A stretch of 64,000 nt of DNA from Gemmiger sp. An120. Lineage in GTDB: Bacteria; Bacillota; Clostridia; Oscillospirales; Ruminococcaceae. Every line of letters starts with the position of its first letter. Positions within the stretch are counted from its first letter, which is position 1. The stretch is from assembly GCF_002160955.1 (NCBI RefSeq), contig NZ_NFLN01000010.1:1-64000 (forward strand), read 5' to 3'. The position numbers and the translations under genes are program-made. This document shows positions 25,553-33,547 of this stretch, one piece after another. A model generated the notes under the pieces. It searched no databases. It saw only the letters and a list, made by a program, of their open reading frames with translations, and was not told where the DNA came from.

Positions 25553-26607
25553 TAATCCCGGCAGGCCTGTACATAGGCCAGCACGTTCTCCCAGGGCACT
25601 TCCGGCTCCAGCATATGGGTCGGGGTGACAAAGAGGCCGCCATCCTTGGCCACTTCCAGGTTGTGCCACACCGCCTGGCGCACCTCTTCCGGCGTGCCGA
25701 AGGGCATAACGGTCTGGGTGCCGATGGTGCCGTGGAAAGACAGCCGGTCATGGTACTTCTCGTAGATCTCGGCAAAGTCCATGCACTCGCTCTGGATGGG
25801 GTTCAGCACATCCACGCCCGCGTCGATCAGGTCGTCGATAAAGGGCTCGATAAAGCCGCAGGAATGGTAGAACACCAGGATGTCCGGCCGCTCGGCCTTG
25901 ACGGCCTGAATCAGGCGGGTCAGGCGGGGTTTGATCCAGGTGCGGTACAGCTCGGTGCTCATCATAATGGTGTGCTGCATGCCGATGTCATCGCCCAGAT
26001 ACAGGATATCCACACCGGCGCGGGCATACAGCAGCGCCCGGGACAGGCTCATCTCGGTGATGCGGTCCAGCAGAACGGTGGCCATGGGGTCGTCGCTCAT
26101 CATGTCCATCATCAGGTTTTCCATGCCCCGAATGTACCAGGACTGCTCCCAGATGGTCATCTGCATGTTGCCCACAGCAGCCAGGCCGCGGGCCTGCACC
26201 GCCTTGACCTTTTCTGCCAGGTCCGGGTTGCCCTTTTCGGTATACACCGGCAGCGGATAGTTCTCGATCTCTTCCACGTCCTCCGCGCTGTCCAGCGGGC
26301 AGAGCATCTTGGTCATGTGCATGGAACTGGGGGTGGATTCATGGCCTACGCCCCACTCGTCGATGGTTACCCGATCGTTCATCCGGTGGGCGTGATACGG
26401 CAGGAAGCGGTCGGTGGTAGGATCGTCCGGAACCAGCGGAATGTCCCGCCAGGGGAAGCCGAAGTACTCCCGGTAATCGGCATTGGGATCACCGGTTTTC
26501 TCCCGCAGAACATCCTGCAGGTGGGGACAGAATACAAATTCCACCGGCTGGAACTCGTAGGGCTGGCGGCGCAGCAGTGCCAGCAGGTTTTCGCGCTGGG
26601 TCATCAT
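25534..26607 (-). CDS. Uroporphyrinogen decarboxylase (URO-D) family protein, probable corrinoid/zinc methyltransferase type
   Basis: A 357-residue TIM-barrel protein of the URO-D superfamily. It lacks the N-terminal FMRQAGR-like signature of true HemE enzymes. Instead it has YHSCGF (His and Cys near residues 247-249) and a downstream Cys in QSECMD (near 273), the spacing of the zinc site in MtaA/MtbA-type methyltransferases, which act on methyl-corrinoids. Such URO-D proteins are often found next to AraC regulators in gut Firmicutes with unknown substrates. Here an AraC gene is divergent from it. A corrinoid-dependent role would fit the cobalamin locus in the same window but is inference. 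Confidence 0.8.
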   Translation of the reverse strand: MMTQRENLLALLRRQPYEFQPVEFVFCPHLQDVLREKTGDPNADYREYFGFPWRDIPLVPDDPTTDRFLPYHAHRMNDRVTIDEWGVGHESTPSSMHMTKMLCPLDSAEDVEEIENYPLPVYTEKGNPDLAEKVKAVQARGLAAVGNMQMTIWEQSWYIRGMENLMMDMMSDDPMATVLLDRITEMSLSRALLYARAGVDILYLGDDIGMQHTIMMSTELYRTWIKPRLTRLIQAVKAERPDILVFYHSCGFIEPFIDDLIDAGVDVLNPIQSECMDFAEIYEKYHDRLSFHGTIGTQTVMPFGTPEEVRQAVWHNLEVAKDGGLFVTPTHMLEPEVPWENVLAYVQACRDYQVKNR

Positions 26608-26651
26608 AGTCGGTTCATCCTTTCGCTTGGGCAGCGCCCTTTATTGACTTC

Positions 26652-26657
26652 ATTGTA
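26652..26657 (-). promoter_or_regulatory. Extended -10 element for the URO-D gene
   Basis: The minus strand reads TGTTACAAT, about 45 bases before the start. No clear -35 is present. Confidence 0.45.
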
Positions 26658-26741
26658 ACATCCGCCGCCGTTGCTGGCTTGCCGAAAACGGAAAATTCTT
26701 ATACTTTTTTGCTATTTTAGGAACACAGACGCCTCAGATTA

Positions 26742-26750
26742 TGGTATACT
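26742..26750 (+). promoter_or_regulatory. Extended -10 element for the second AraC gene
   Basis: TGGTATACT lies about 20 bases upstream of the GGAGG and 22 bases before the start codon. A -35 is not evident. Confidence 0.5.
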
Positions 26751-26772
26751 ATATATAAAAAAGGAGGCGAAT

Positions 26773-27666
26773 GTGTTGAAAGATGACGCCACAACGCTGC
26801 TGTTCCACAGTTCCGGCCTGGGCCAGGCAGGCAGCGCTTCGGTAAAGGCTTTACCCGCAAACTACACCTTTGCCCCTCATCTGCACGCGGAAGCGGAGAT
26901 CAACTGCTGCCTGTCCGGGCAGGCGGTGATCACGCCGGACGGGGCGCCCGTAACGCTGGAAACCGGGCAGTTTCTGCTGCTGTATCCGGAAGTTCCTCAC
27001 GGGGCTGCCAGCCAGGAGGGCTGTGTACTGCTGCAGATGCATTTTCAGCCCGGGCATTTCCAGCTGCCGCTGAGTGACCGTCTGCGGGAGCAGCAGCTGT
27101 ATTTTCCGCTGGATCTGATGCTGGGGCGGCGGCGGTACTTTCTGGGGGAAACCACCCCCCAGCTGCGGGACACGGTGGATTACCTGCAGCAGGAACTGCA
27201 CAACCGGCAGCCCAACTACCAGCAGATGTGCGAGCTGTACCTGCTGCAGCTGGTGATGCTGCTGAGCCGCCAGATCGGCCGGGAGGACGGGCCGGGCGGC
27301 ACCCTGCACAACCGGCATCTGGTGGTGGCGGCGGAATACATTGCCGCCCACTATTCGGAAAAACTTACGGTGGAGCAGGTGGCCCAGGAGTGCGGCATCT
27401 CCGCCCGGCAGCTGAGCGGCCTGTTCCGCCGGGAACTGGGGGTAAGCCCCGGGGCCTACATCACCGGTATCCGGATCAGCCGGGCCATCCAGCGCGGAAG
27501 CGCCGAGGGTGATCGGATGCCCATGGACCGGCTGGCACTGGAATGCGGCTTCAGCAGCCAGCAGCAGTTCTGCCGGGTGTTCAAGGCCTATGTGGGCATG
27601 AGCCCGGGCCGGTATTTTTCTCACCGGCAGGGCGGCGATCCCCTCTATGATACGGCACCCTTTTGA
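26773..27666 (+). CDS. AraC-family transcriptional regulator
   Basis: A regulator of about 297 residues. It has an N-terminal cupin domain (HAEAEINCCLSGQAVIT, then LETGQFLLLYPEVPHG) and a C-terminal double helix-turn-helix: LTVEQVAQECGISARQLSGLF and ALECGFSSQQQFCRVFKAYVG. No ATG fits the ribosome-binding site; GGAGG is followed after 5 bases by GTG (26773) and after 8 by TTG (26776), and either could be the start. It diverges from the URO-D gene with 165 bases between them, so it probably controls that gene. A strong terminator follows at 27676-27711. Confidence 0.92.
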   Translation: MLKDDATTLLFHSSGLGQAGSASVKALPANYTFAPHLHAEAEINCCLSGQAVITPDGAPVTLETGQFLLLYPEVPHGAASQEGCVLLQMHFQPGHFQLPLSDRLREQQLYFPLDLMLGRRRYFLGETTPQLRDTVDYLQQELHNRQPNYQQMCELYLLQLVMLLSRQIGREDGPGGTLHNRHLVVAAEYIAAHYSEKLTVEQVAQECGISARQLSGLFRRELGVSPGAYITGIRISRAIQRGSAEGDRMPMDRLALECGFSSQQQFCRVFKAYVGMSPGRYFSHRQGGDPLYDTAPF

Positions 27667-27675
27667 TCGGCATAC

Positions 27676-27711
27676 AAAAAGCCCGCGGGCCAGATGGCCC
27701 GCGGGCTTTTT
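27676..27711. terminator. Bidirectional terminator between AraC and GGGtGRT genes
   Basis: A 16-bp perfect stem (27676-27691 with 27696-27711) around AGAT with A and T runs at the ends. Confidence 0.92.
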
Positions 27712-27725
27712 ATGCGGAAAAAGAA

Positions 27726-28724
27726 TTACTGATTGACCTGAGAAGCAGCCACAGCGCAAGCCACGGTCATACCGACCATGGGGTTGTTGCCGGCGCCGAT
27801 CAGACCCATCATCTCCACGTGAGCAGGCACGCTGGAGGAGCCGGCGAACTGAGCGTCGCCGTGCATGCGGCCCATGCTGTCGGTCAGGCCGTAGCTGGCG
27901 GGACCAGCGGCCACGTTGTCCGGATGCAGGGTACGGCCGGTGCCGCCGCCGGAAGCCACGGAGAAGTACTTCTTGCCGTTCTCGATGGCCCACTTCTTGT
28001 AGGTGCCGGCAACCAGGTGCTGGAACCGGGTGGGGTTGGTGGAGTTACCGGTGATGGAAACCTCCACGGCCTCCTTCTTCATGATGGCCACGCCTTCCAG
28101 CACGTCGTTGGCACCGTAGCACTTCACGGCGGCGCGCTCGCCGTCGGAGAAGGCCTTCTCACGGACAACCTTCAGCTCGCCGGTCTTGAAGTCGTAGTCG
28201 GTCTCCACGTAGGTGAAGCCGTTGATACGGCTGATGATGTAGGCAGCGTCCTTGCCCAGGCCGTTCAGAATGACGCGCAGCGGGGTCTTGCGGGCCTTGT
28301 TGGCGGTGCGGGCGATACCGATGGCGCCCTCGGCGGCGGCGAAGGACTCGTGGCCGGCCAGGAAGGCAAAGCACTTGGTGTCGTCGCTCAGCAGCATGGC
28401 GCCCAGGTTACCGTGGCCCAGGCCCACCTTGCGCTGCTCGGCCACAGAGCCGGGGATGGTGAAGGCCTCCAGGCCCTCGCCGATGGCAGCGGCGCACTCG
28501 GCGGCGCTGGTCAGGCCGCGCTTCACGGCGATGGCGGTGCCCAGGGTGTAGGCCCACACAGCGTTCTCAAAGCAGATGGGCTGCACGCCCTTGACAATAG
28601 CCTCGCAGTCGATGCCCTTCTCGAGGAGCATATCGCGGCAGGCGTCCAGGGATTCCAGGCCGTTGGCCTTCAGGCATGCCTCGATTTTGGGCATGCGGCG
28701 ATCCATAGATTCAAAAGTAGCCAT
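27726..28724 (-). CDS. GGGtGRT family protein
   Basis: A 332-residue protein carrying the sequence after which the family is named: SVASGGGTGRTLHPDNVAAGPA near residues 255-275, split here by position. Other conserved stretches are GLGHGNLGAMLLSDDTKCFAFLAG near 100-123 and the C-terminal GLIGAGNNPMVGMTVACAVAAS. It is soluble with no signal peptide. The family is confined mostly to anaerobic Firmicutes and related bacteria and lacks a known function. It follows the NifU-like gene by 18 bases in the same operon, which suggests a link with iron-sulfur clusters or a metal-dependent process. Confidence 0.88.
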   Translation of the reverse strand: MATFESMDRRMPKIEACLKANGLESLDACRDMLLEKGIDCEAIVKGVQPICFENAVWAYTLGTAIAVKRGLTSAAECAAAIGEGLEAFTIPGSVAEQRKVGLGHGNLGAMLLSDDTKCFAFLAGHESFAAAEGAIGIARTANKARKTPLRVILNGLGKDAAYIISRINGFTYVETDYDFKTGELKVVREKAFSDGERAAVKCYGANDVLEGVAIMKKEAVEVSITGNSTNPTRFQHLVAGTYKKWAIENGKKYFSVASGGGTGRTLHPDNVAAGPASYGLTDSMGRMHGDAQFAGSSSVPAHVEMMGLIGAGNNPMVGMTVACAVAASQVNQ

Positions 28725-28742
28725 TGTTGTACTCCTCCTCTC

Positions 28743-29435
28743 TTATTCTTCGCGCGGGTCGATGTACTTGGCAGCGCCATCGAACCGGCCGTAGGTGCCG
28801 ATGTTCTTCTCGAACGCGGTCTTGGGATCCTCGCCGTGGCGGATCGCCTCCAGCATCTTGCCCAGACGCACGAACTGATAGCCGATGACCTCGTTGTTCT
28901 CGTCCAGAGCGGTCTTGAGGATGTAGCCCTCGGTCAGCTCCAGGTAACGAACACCCTTGGCCTTGGTGGAGAAGATGGTACCGGTCATGCTGCGCAGACC
29001 CTTGCCCAGGTCTTCCAGGCCGGCGCCGATGGGCAGGCCGTCCTCGCTGAAAGCGGTCTGGCTGCGGCCGTAGACGATCTGCAGGAACAGCTCACGCATA
29101 GCCACGTTGATGGCGTCGCAAACCAGGTCGGTGTTCAGGGCTTCCAGAATGGTCTTGCCGGGCAGGATCTCGCCGGCCATGGCGGCAGAATGGGTCATGC
29201 CGGAGCAGCCGATGGTCTCCACCAGGGCTTCTTCGATGACGCCGTTCTTCACGTTCAGGGTCAGCTTGCAGGTACCCTGCTGGGGGGCGCACCAGCCCAC
29301 ACCGTGGGTCAGACCGGAAATGTCCTTGATCTCATAGGCTTTTACCCAGTTGCCCTCCTCCGGAATGGGGGCGGGACCGTGGTGCGGGCCTTTGGTCAGA
29401 GGACACATACGCTCTACTTCATGAGAATAGGTCAT
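28743..29435 (-). CDS. NifU/IscU-like iron-sulfur scaffold protein
   Basis: A 230-residue protein with an IscU-type N-terminal domain. Cys49, Cys56 and Cys77 lie in GWCAPQQGTCKL and TIGCSGMTHSA, roughly where NifU proteins hold the cluster ligands, and a fourth Cys is in DLVCDAIN. The C-terminal third, with GYILKTALDENNEVIGYQF, is not part of the standard scaffold. No cysteine desulfurase gene is nearby, so its sulfur source is not shown. ATG 29435 is chosen because AAGGAGAG lies upstream; the longer frame to 29480 includes the promoter. It is cotranscribed with the GGGtGRT gene from a TTGAAA-17-TATAAT promoter. Confidence 0.85.
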   Translation of the reverse strand: MTYSHEVERMCPLTKGPHHGPAPIPEEGNWVKAYEIKDISGLTHGVGWCAPQQGTCKLTLNVKNGVIEEALVETIGCSGMTHSAAMAGEILPGKTILEALNTDLVCDAINVAMRELFLQIVYGRSQTAFSEDGLPIGAGLEDLGKGLRSMTGTIFSTKAKGVRYLELTEGYILKTALDENNEVIGYQFVRLGKMLEAIRHGEDPKTAFEKNIGTYGRFDGAAKYIDPREE

Positions 29436-29483
29436 AATAGTACTCTCCTTTTCTGCTGAAAAATGATTGGCACTGCTCATACT

Positions 29484-29512
29484 ATTATACGGTGGACAAG
29501 CCTTTTTTTCAA
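29484..29512 (-). promoter_or_regulatory. Promoter for the NifU-like/GGGtGRT operon
   Basis: On the minus strand, TTGAAA (29507-29512), 17 bases, TATAAT (29484-29489), about 50 bases before the start. Confidence 0.8.
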
Positions 29513-29544
29513 GCGTTTGCGCAGACAGGACTGCGGAAATTTTG

Positions 29545-30759
29545 TCAATTTTTTCTCAAGGATTTGTCAAAGCCGCCTTTCCCGCCGGTGGGACGCAATG
29601 CCAGCAGGCAGACAAAGCCCGCAGCGGCCGCCGCCACCGCCACCCAGTGCCGGGCCAGCTGCCAATGCAGCGCCCGGGCCGCCAGCGGAAAAGCCAGCCC
29701 GCCCGCGCTCATGCCCAGGGCCAGGAATCCGTAGTTGACCCCGGCATGGGGCATGCCGAACAGGTCGGTGCCCAGCGCGGGCAGCAGCGCCGCCTGGCCG
29801 GAGTAGCAGAAGGTCAGTGCCGTGTACCCGGCCACGAACCAGCCGCCCCGGGCAAAGGCAAAGGCCACGGACAGGCCCGCCAAGGCAGCAAACAGGCCCA
29901 GATAGGTGCGGCGGCGGCCCAGCCGATCGCTGAGCAGGGGCATGAGCAGCCGGCCGGCGGCGCTGCCCACGCTGCCCACCGCCACCGGCAGCGCCGCCCA
30001 GGCATCGGGCAGGCCCCGCTGGCGGCCCAGTTCCAGCAGGATGGGGCTGAACAGCAGCACGGCTGGCGAAGCCATGGCCACCACCGTGACGCAGAGCCAG
30101 TACTGTCGGGTACGCAGCATCCGGGCGGGGGTGTAGTCCTGCCCGTCGGCGGGCGATGCCGCGGGTTGTTTTGTGGTTTGCGGCGGGTTTTTGAGCAGAG
30201 CCGCCCCGCCGCCGCAGACCACCGCCAGTACCCCGGCCAGCACCCACAGGCAGGCCCGGATGCCCCACCGGCCGTTCAGGCCATTCACCAACAGGGAGAG
30301 CACCGCGCCGCTGGCCCCGGCCGCGCCGCCGATCACGCCGGTGGCCAGGCCCTTTTTATCGGCGTACCATTTCTGGGCGCAGCTCATGACCGCCGGGTAC
30401 AGGAACGCGCACCCCATCCCCACCGGCAGGCTGAACGCCAGCGCGAACACCGCCGCGCTGCCCGCCGGAACTGCCGCCCCGGCGGCAAAACCTCCCGCCA
30501 GCAGCGCCGCCCCGGCCAGCCCGGCGGGGCGTGGGCCGAACCGGTCCTGCAGAAAACCGCCCAGCACACAGCCCAGCCCGAACGCCCCGATGATCAGGCT
30601 GAACACCCACTCGGCCCCGGCTTCGTTCAGCCGGTATTCGGCGGCCACCGGTTCATGGAACACGCCCCAGGCCGCCGGGATGCCGGTAAGGGCCTGGATG
30701 GCCGCCCCGGCCGCTAAGATCAAAACGCCCCGCTTGGACTTTTTTGACAATGCACTCAC
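29545..30759 (-). CDS. MFS transporter, OFA (oxalate/formate antiporter-like) family
   Basis: A 404-residue protein with twelve hydrophobic segments in two halves. It has the N-terminal OFA-like block GIPAAWGVFHEPVAAEY and the loop 2-3 motif GGFLQDRFGPR (residues about 65-78), and its repeat SDRLGRRRTYLG in the second half near residue 275. Members exchange carboxylates such as oxalate and formate, but many have unknown substrates, so none is assigned. The frame starts with GTG at 30759, with GGGAGA 9 bases upstream. The C terminus is Lys-rich. No obvious terminator separates it from the promoter of the NifU-like gene downstream. Confidence 0.85.
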   Translation of the reverse strand: MSALSKKSKRGVLILAAGAAIQALTGIPAAWGVFHEPVAAEYRLNEAGAEWVFSLIIGAFGLGCVLGGFLQDRFGPRPAGLAGAALLAGGFAAGAAVPAGSAAVFALAFSLPVGMGCAFLYPAVMSCAQKWYADKKGLATGVIGGAAGASGAVLSLLVNGLNGRWGIRACLWVLAGVLAVVCGGGAALLKNPPQTTKQPAASPADGQDYTPARMLRTRQYWLCVTVVAMASPAVLLFSPILLELGRQRGLPDAWAALPVAVGSVGSAAGRLLMPLLSDRLGRRRTYLGLFAALAGLSVAFAFARGGWFVAGYTALTFCYSGQAALLPALGTDLFGMPHAGVNYGFLALGMSAGGLAFPLAARALHWQLARHWVAVAAAAAGFVCLLALRPTGGKGGFDKSLRKN

Positions 30760-30805
30760 CCGCTTTCTCCCGGAGAGTATACCCCGGCGGGGAAAGTTCC
30801 ATACA

Positions 30806-30839
30806 AAAAGCGGGTCGGGATAACTCCCGGCCCGCTTTT
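30806..30839 (-). terminator. Terminator after aspS
   Basis: AAAAGCGGGTCGGGA (30806-30820) pairs with TCCCGGCCCGCTTTT (30825-30839) on either side of a 4-base loop. Confidence 0.88.
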
Positions 30840-30843
30840 GTAC

Positions 30844-32640
30844 TTATTCTTTGTTAATAAGCTCAAGCAAAACTTTTTCAAGGTGAAGTTCGGTCAGCTG
30901 CTTGGCGTCCACCACGTCGGGGGCGCCGCTCATCAGCTCGCTGGCGTTCTGCACCTTGGGGAAGGCAATCACGTCCCGGATGGAATCCCGGCCCAGCATC
31001 AGCATGACCAGACGGTCCAGGCCGTAGGCCATACCACCGTGCGGGGGCGCACCGTAACGGTAGGCATCCATCAGGAAGCCAAAGCTCTCCCGGGCCTTCT
31101 CCTCGGTGAAGCCCAGCGCCTTGAACATACGGCCCTGCAGTTCCGGATCGTTGATACGGATGGAACCGCCGCCCAGCTCCACACCGTTCAGCACGATGTC
31201 GTAGGCGTTGGCGTAGCAGGCCGCCTGGTCGGTTTCCACCTTGTCCAGGCTGTCCTCGGTGGGCATGGTGAAGGGATGGTGCATGGCCATGAAGCGGCCC
31301 TCCTCCTCGCTGTACTCGAACAGCGGGAACCGCACCACCCACAGGAACTCGAACTTGCTGGGATCGATCAGGTCGCAGCGGCGGGCCACTTCCAGACGCA
31401 CCTGGCCCAGAGCGGTGCAGGCGCGGGTGTTGTTGGCGTCGCTGACCACCAGCAGCACGTCGCCGGTCTCGGCGCCGGCAGCGGCACGCAGAGCGGCCTT
31501 CTCCTCCTCGGTAAGGAACTTCTCAAAGCTGGAGGTCTCGCCTTCCTCGGTCAGGCGGGTGTAGGCCAGGCCCTTGGCGCCGTAGGTCTTGGCCACCTCG
31601 CCCAGCTTGTCGATGGTCTTGCGGGTGAGCTGGGCGGCCAGGCCCTTGCAGTTGATCAGGCGCACACTGCCGCCCGCGTCGATGGCGCTGCGGAAGGGCG
31701 CAAAGCTGCTGGAACGCACCGCGTCGGTCACGTCCATGAGCTCCAGGCCGAACCGCATATCCGGCTTGTCGGAGCCGAAGCGGGCCATGGCCTCGTCCCA
31801 GGGAATACGGCGGAACGGGGTGGTCAGATCGATGTTCAGGATCTCTTTCCAGAGCAGCTTGATCAGGCCCTCGTTCAGGGTCATGATGTCGTCCTCGGTG
31901 ACGAAGCTCATCTCCAGGTCGATCTGGGTAAACTCCGGCTGACGGTCGGCGCGCAGGTCCTCGTCCCGGAAGCAGCGGGCGATCTGGAAATACCGGTCAA
32001 AGCCGGACAGCATCAGAATCTGCTTGTACAGCTGGGGGGACTGGGGCAGGGCGTAGAAATGGCCCGGCTGCACCCGGCTGGGCACCAGGTAGTCCCGCGC
32101 GCCTTCCGGCGTGCTCTTCATCAGCATGGGGGTCTCGATCTCGCAGAAGTGATGGTCGCAGAAATAGTTGCGCACGATCTGGCAGATGCGGCTGCGCAGC
32201 ACCAGCGGCTCGTGCATGCTGGGACGGCGCAGGTCCAGATAGCGGTATTTCAGCCGCAGTTCGTCCTTGACCTTGATCTCGTCCCGGATCTCGAACGGGG
32301 TGGTCTCCGCAGCGCTGAGCACACGCAGCTCGCTCACGTACAGCTCCACCTCGCCGGTGGGGATCTTATCGGTCTTGGCGTCCCGCTCCCGCAGGGTGCC
32401 GCGGGCAATCACCACATACTCGCTCTTCAGGCTCTGGGCCTTGGCAAAGACCTCCCGGTCGGTGCCGTCGTCAAACACCATCTGCAGCACACCGGTGGTG
32501 TCCCGCAGGTCGGCAAAGATGATGCCGCCCTTATCACGGCATTTGGCGATGGAGCCGGCCACCGTCATCTCGGTGCCCGCGTCCGCCAGGCGCAGCCCGC
32601 CCACATAGTGGGTACGGCGCAGGTTCCCCATGGTTTCCAT
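30844..32640 (-). CDS. aspS: Aspartyl-tRNA synthetase, bacterial type
   Basis: A 598-residue class II synthetase that charges tRNA-Asp. The N-terminal OB-fold anticodon domain (about 1-105) includes DKGGIIFADLRDTTGVLQMVF-like strands. Motif 2 reads FRDEDLRADRQPEFTQID near residue 219, the GAD insertion domain characteristic of bacterial AspRS occupies about 290-420, and motif 3 reads GLDRLVMLMLG near residue 530. ATG 32640 is chosen from similarity to the family start; the ribosome site (AAAGGGG) is weak. The synthetase has a TTGTAA-17-TATAAT promoter and its own terminator. No T-box is visible in the roughly 60-base leader. Confidence 0.96.
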   Translation of the reverse strand: METMGNLRRTHYVGGLRLADAGTEMTVAGSIAKCRDKGGIIFADLRDTTGVLQMVFDDGTDREVFAKAQSLKSEYVVIARGTLRERDAKTDKIPTGEVELYVSELRVLSAAETTPFEIRDEIKVKDELRLKYRYLDLRRPSMHEPLVLRSRICQIVRNYFCDHHFCEIETPMLMKSTPEGARDYLVPSRVQPGHFYALPQSPQLYKQILMLSGFDRYFQIARCFRDEDLRADRQPEFTQIDLEMSFVTEDDIMTLNEGLIKLLWKEILNIDLTTPFRRIPWDEAMARFGSDKPDMRFGLELMDVTDAVRSSSFAPFRSAIDAGGSVRLINCKGLAAQLTRKTIDKLGEVAKTYGAKGLAYTRLTEEGETSSFEKFLTEEEKAALRAAAGAETGDVLLVVSDANNTRACTALGQVRLEVARRCDLIDPSKFEFLWVVRFPLFEYSEEEGRFMAMHHPFTMPTEDSLDKVETDQAACYANAYDIVLNGVELGGGSIRINDPELQGRMFKALGFTEEKARESFGFLMDAYRYGAPPHGGMAYGLDRLVMLMLGRDSIRDVIAFPKVQNASELMSGAPDVVDAKQLTELHLEKVLLELINKE

Positions 32641-32706
32641 AGTTCGTAAAACCCCTTTATCTCGTTGTTCGGGGGCACAGAAGGCCCCGTGTTTCCATAC
32701 CGCCCC

Positions 32707-32735
32707 ATTATAGCGCGTTTGGGCGGATATTACAA
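32707..32735 (-). promoter_or_regulatory. Promoter for aspS
   Basis: On the minus strand, TTGTAA (32730-32735), 17 bases, TATAAT (32707-32712). Confidence 0.75.
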
Positions 32736-32743
32736 GGTGCGCG

Positions 32744-32781
32744 CAAAAGGAAAGCCGCCCGGCGTCTGGGGACCGGGCGGC
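32744..32781 (-). terminator. Probable terminator after DUF4234
   Basis: GCCGCCCGG (32754-32762) pairs with CCGGGCGGC (32773-32781); on the minus strand TTTCCTTTT follows. Confidence 0.5.
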
Positions 32782-32793
32782 CATAAAGCAATA

Positions 32794-33120
32794 TCAGACC
32801 GGGTAGGCGCGGTTCACATCGCTCTGCATGATGCACATGTTCACGATGCCCAGGCCGAAAAAGTGCAGGATGATGTACAGCAGGCTGTTGTCGGAAGAAC
32901 CGGGCACCACCGCAAAGGCCTTGCCCATCTTATAGTTCCAGTAGATGCTGTAAATGCCGCAGGTAACGATGCTCAGCAGAATGACCATGCCGCCGGAGGT
33001 GTTCCACTCGGCGGGGTTGATCTGGCAGGCGGCCTCGTTCAGGGTGTACAGCCAGTAGATGCCGTAGATACCGCAGGTAACGATGCTCAGAATGACGCAT
33101 ACCGCAATATTCTTGTTCAT
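32794..33120 (-). CDS. DUF4234 membrane protein
   Basis: A 108-residue membrane protein with the DUF4234 signature SIVTCGIYGIYWLY. The segment occurs twice, near residues 11-24 and 50-63, and the two copies are also very similar at the nucleotide level (around 33056-33096 and 32946-32990). Three hydrophobic segments are predicted by eye. Function is unknown. It is followed by a hairpin terminator, and the upstream DUF2752 and hisS genes on the same strand probably cotranscribe with it, since the 58-base gap has no clear promoter. Confidence 0.85.
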   Translation of the reverse strand: MNKNIAVCVILSIVTCGIYGIYWLYTLNEAACQINPAEWNTSGGMVILLSIVTCGIYSIYWNYKMGKAFAVVPGSSDNSLLYIILHFFGLGIVNMCIMQSDVNRAYPV

Positions 33121-33178
33121 TGGTTTCTCCTTATATCTTCTTTTCGTGTGTGGATGGCGCCGCCGCAGGCGGCTCGAT

Positions 33179-33547
33179 CTACAGAGACAGGTTGCGAACG
33201 ATGCCCCAGACTACAAGAAAGATGACCAGCCCCGCGCCCGCGATGCGCAAAACCGGTTTATCGGCCTTTCGGCCGGTGAGCCAGAGCCACAAAGCCCGGC
33301 CCAGAAACAGCGCCAGAAACGGCGACAGGTAAAACAATCCCGCGTTGGCGGCACGGGCAGAAGCCCAGTCCCCCCGGGAAAGGGCGGTGAGCATGCGGGT
33401 AATGCCGCAGCCCGGGCACTCCAGCCCGGTGACAGTGTGAATCGGACAGGGAATGCCCCAGCCGGTGGCCCGCACCCAGATCAGGTAAACAAGGCCCACC
33501 GCCAGCCAGATTCCCAGCACCCGCAGACGGTCGTGGCGCAGGTTCAC
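33179..33547 (-). CDS. DUF2752 membrane protein
   Basis: A 122-residue membrane protein with three or four hydrophobic segments. It contains the DUF2752 motif ECPGCGITRMLTALSRGDW near residues 43-61; the Cys pair of CPGCG with TR is the family's defining feature, and its role is unknown. The start is GTG, overlapping the hisS stop as GTGA, so translation is coupled to hisS. DUF2752 and DUF4234 genes are often neighbours in Firmicutes. Confidence 0.85.
   Translation of the reverse strand: MNLRHDRLRVLGIWLAVGLVYLIWVRATGWGIPCPIHTVTGLECPGCGITRMLTALSRGDWASARAANAGLFYLSPFLALFLGRALWLWLTGRKADKPVLRIAGAGLVIFLVVWGIVRNLSL

Noticed and set aside
32641-32740. T-box leader for aspS
   Set aside because: The leader is only about 60 bases and lacks the AGGGTGGNACCGCG core and antiterminator.
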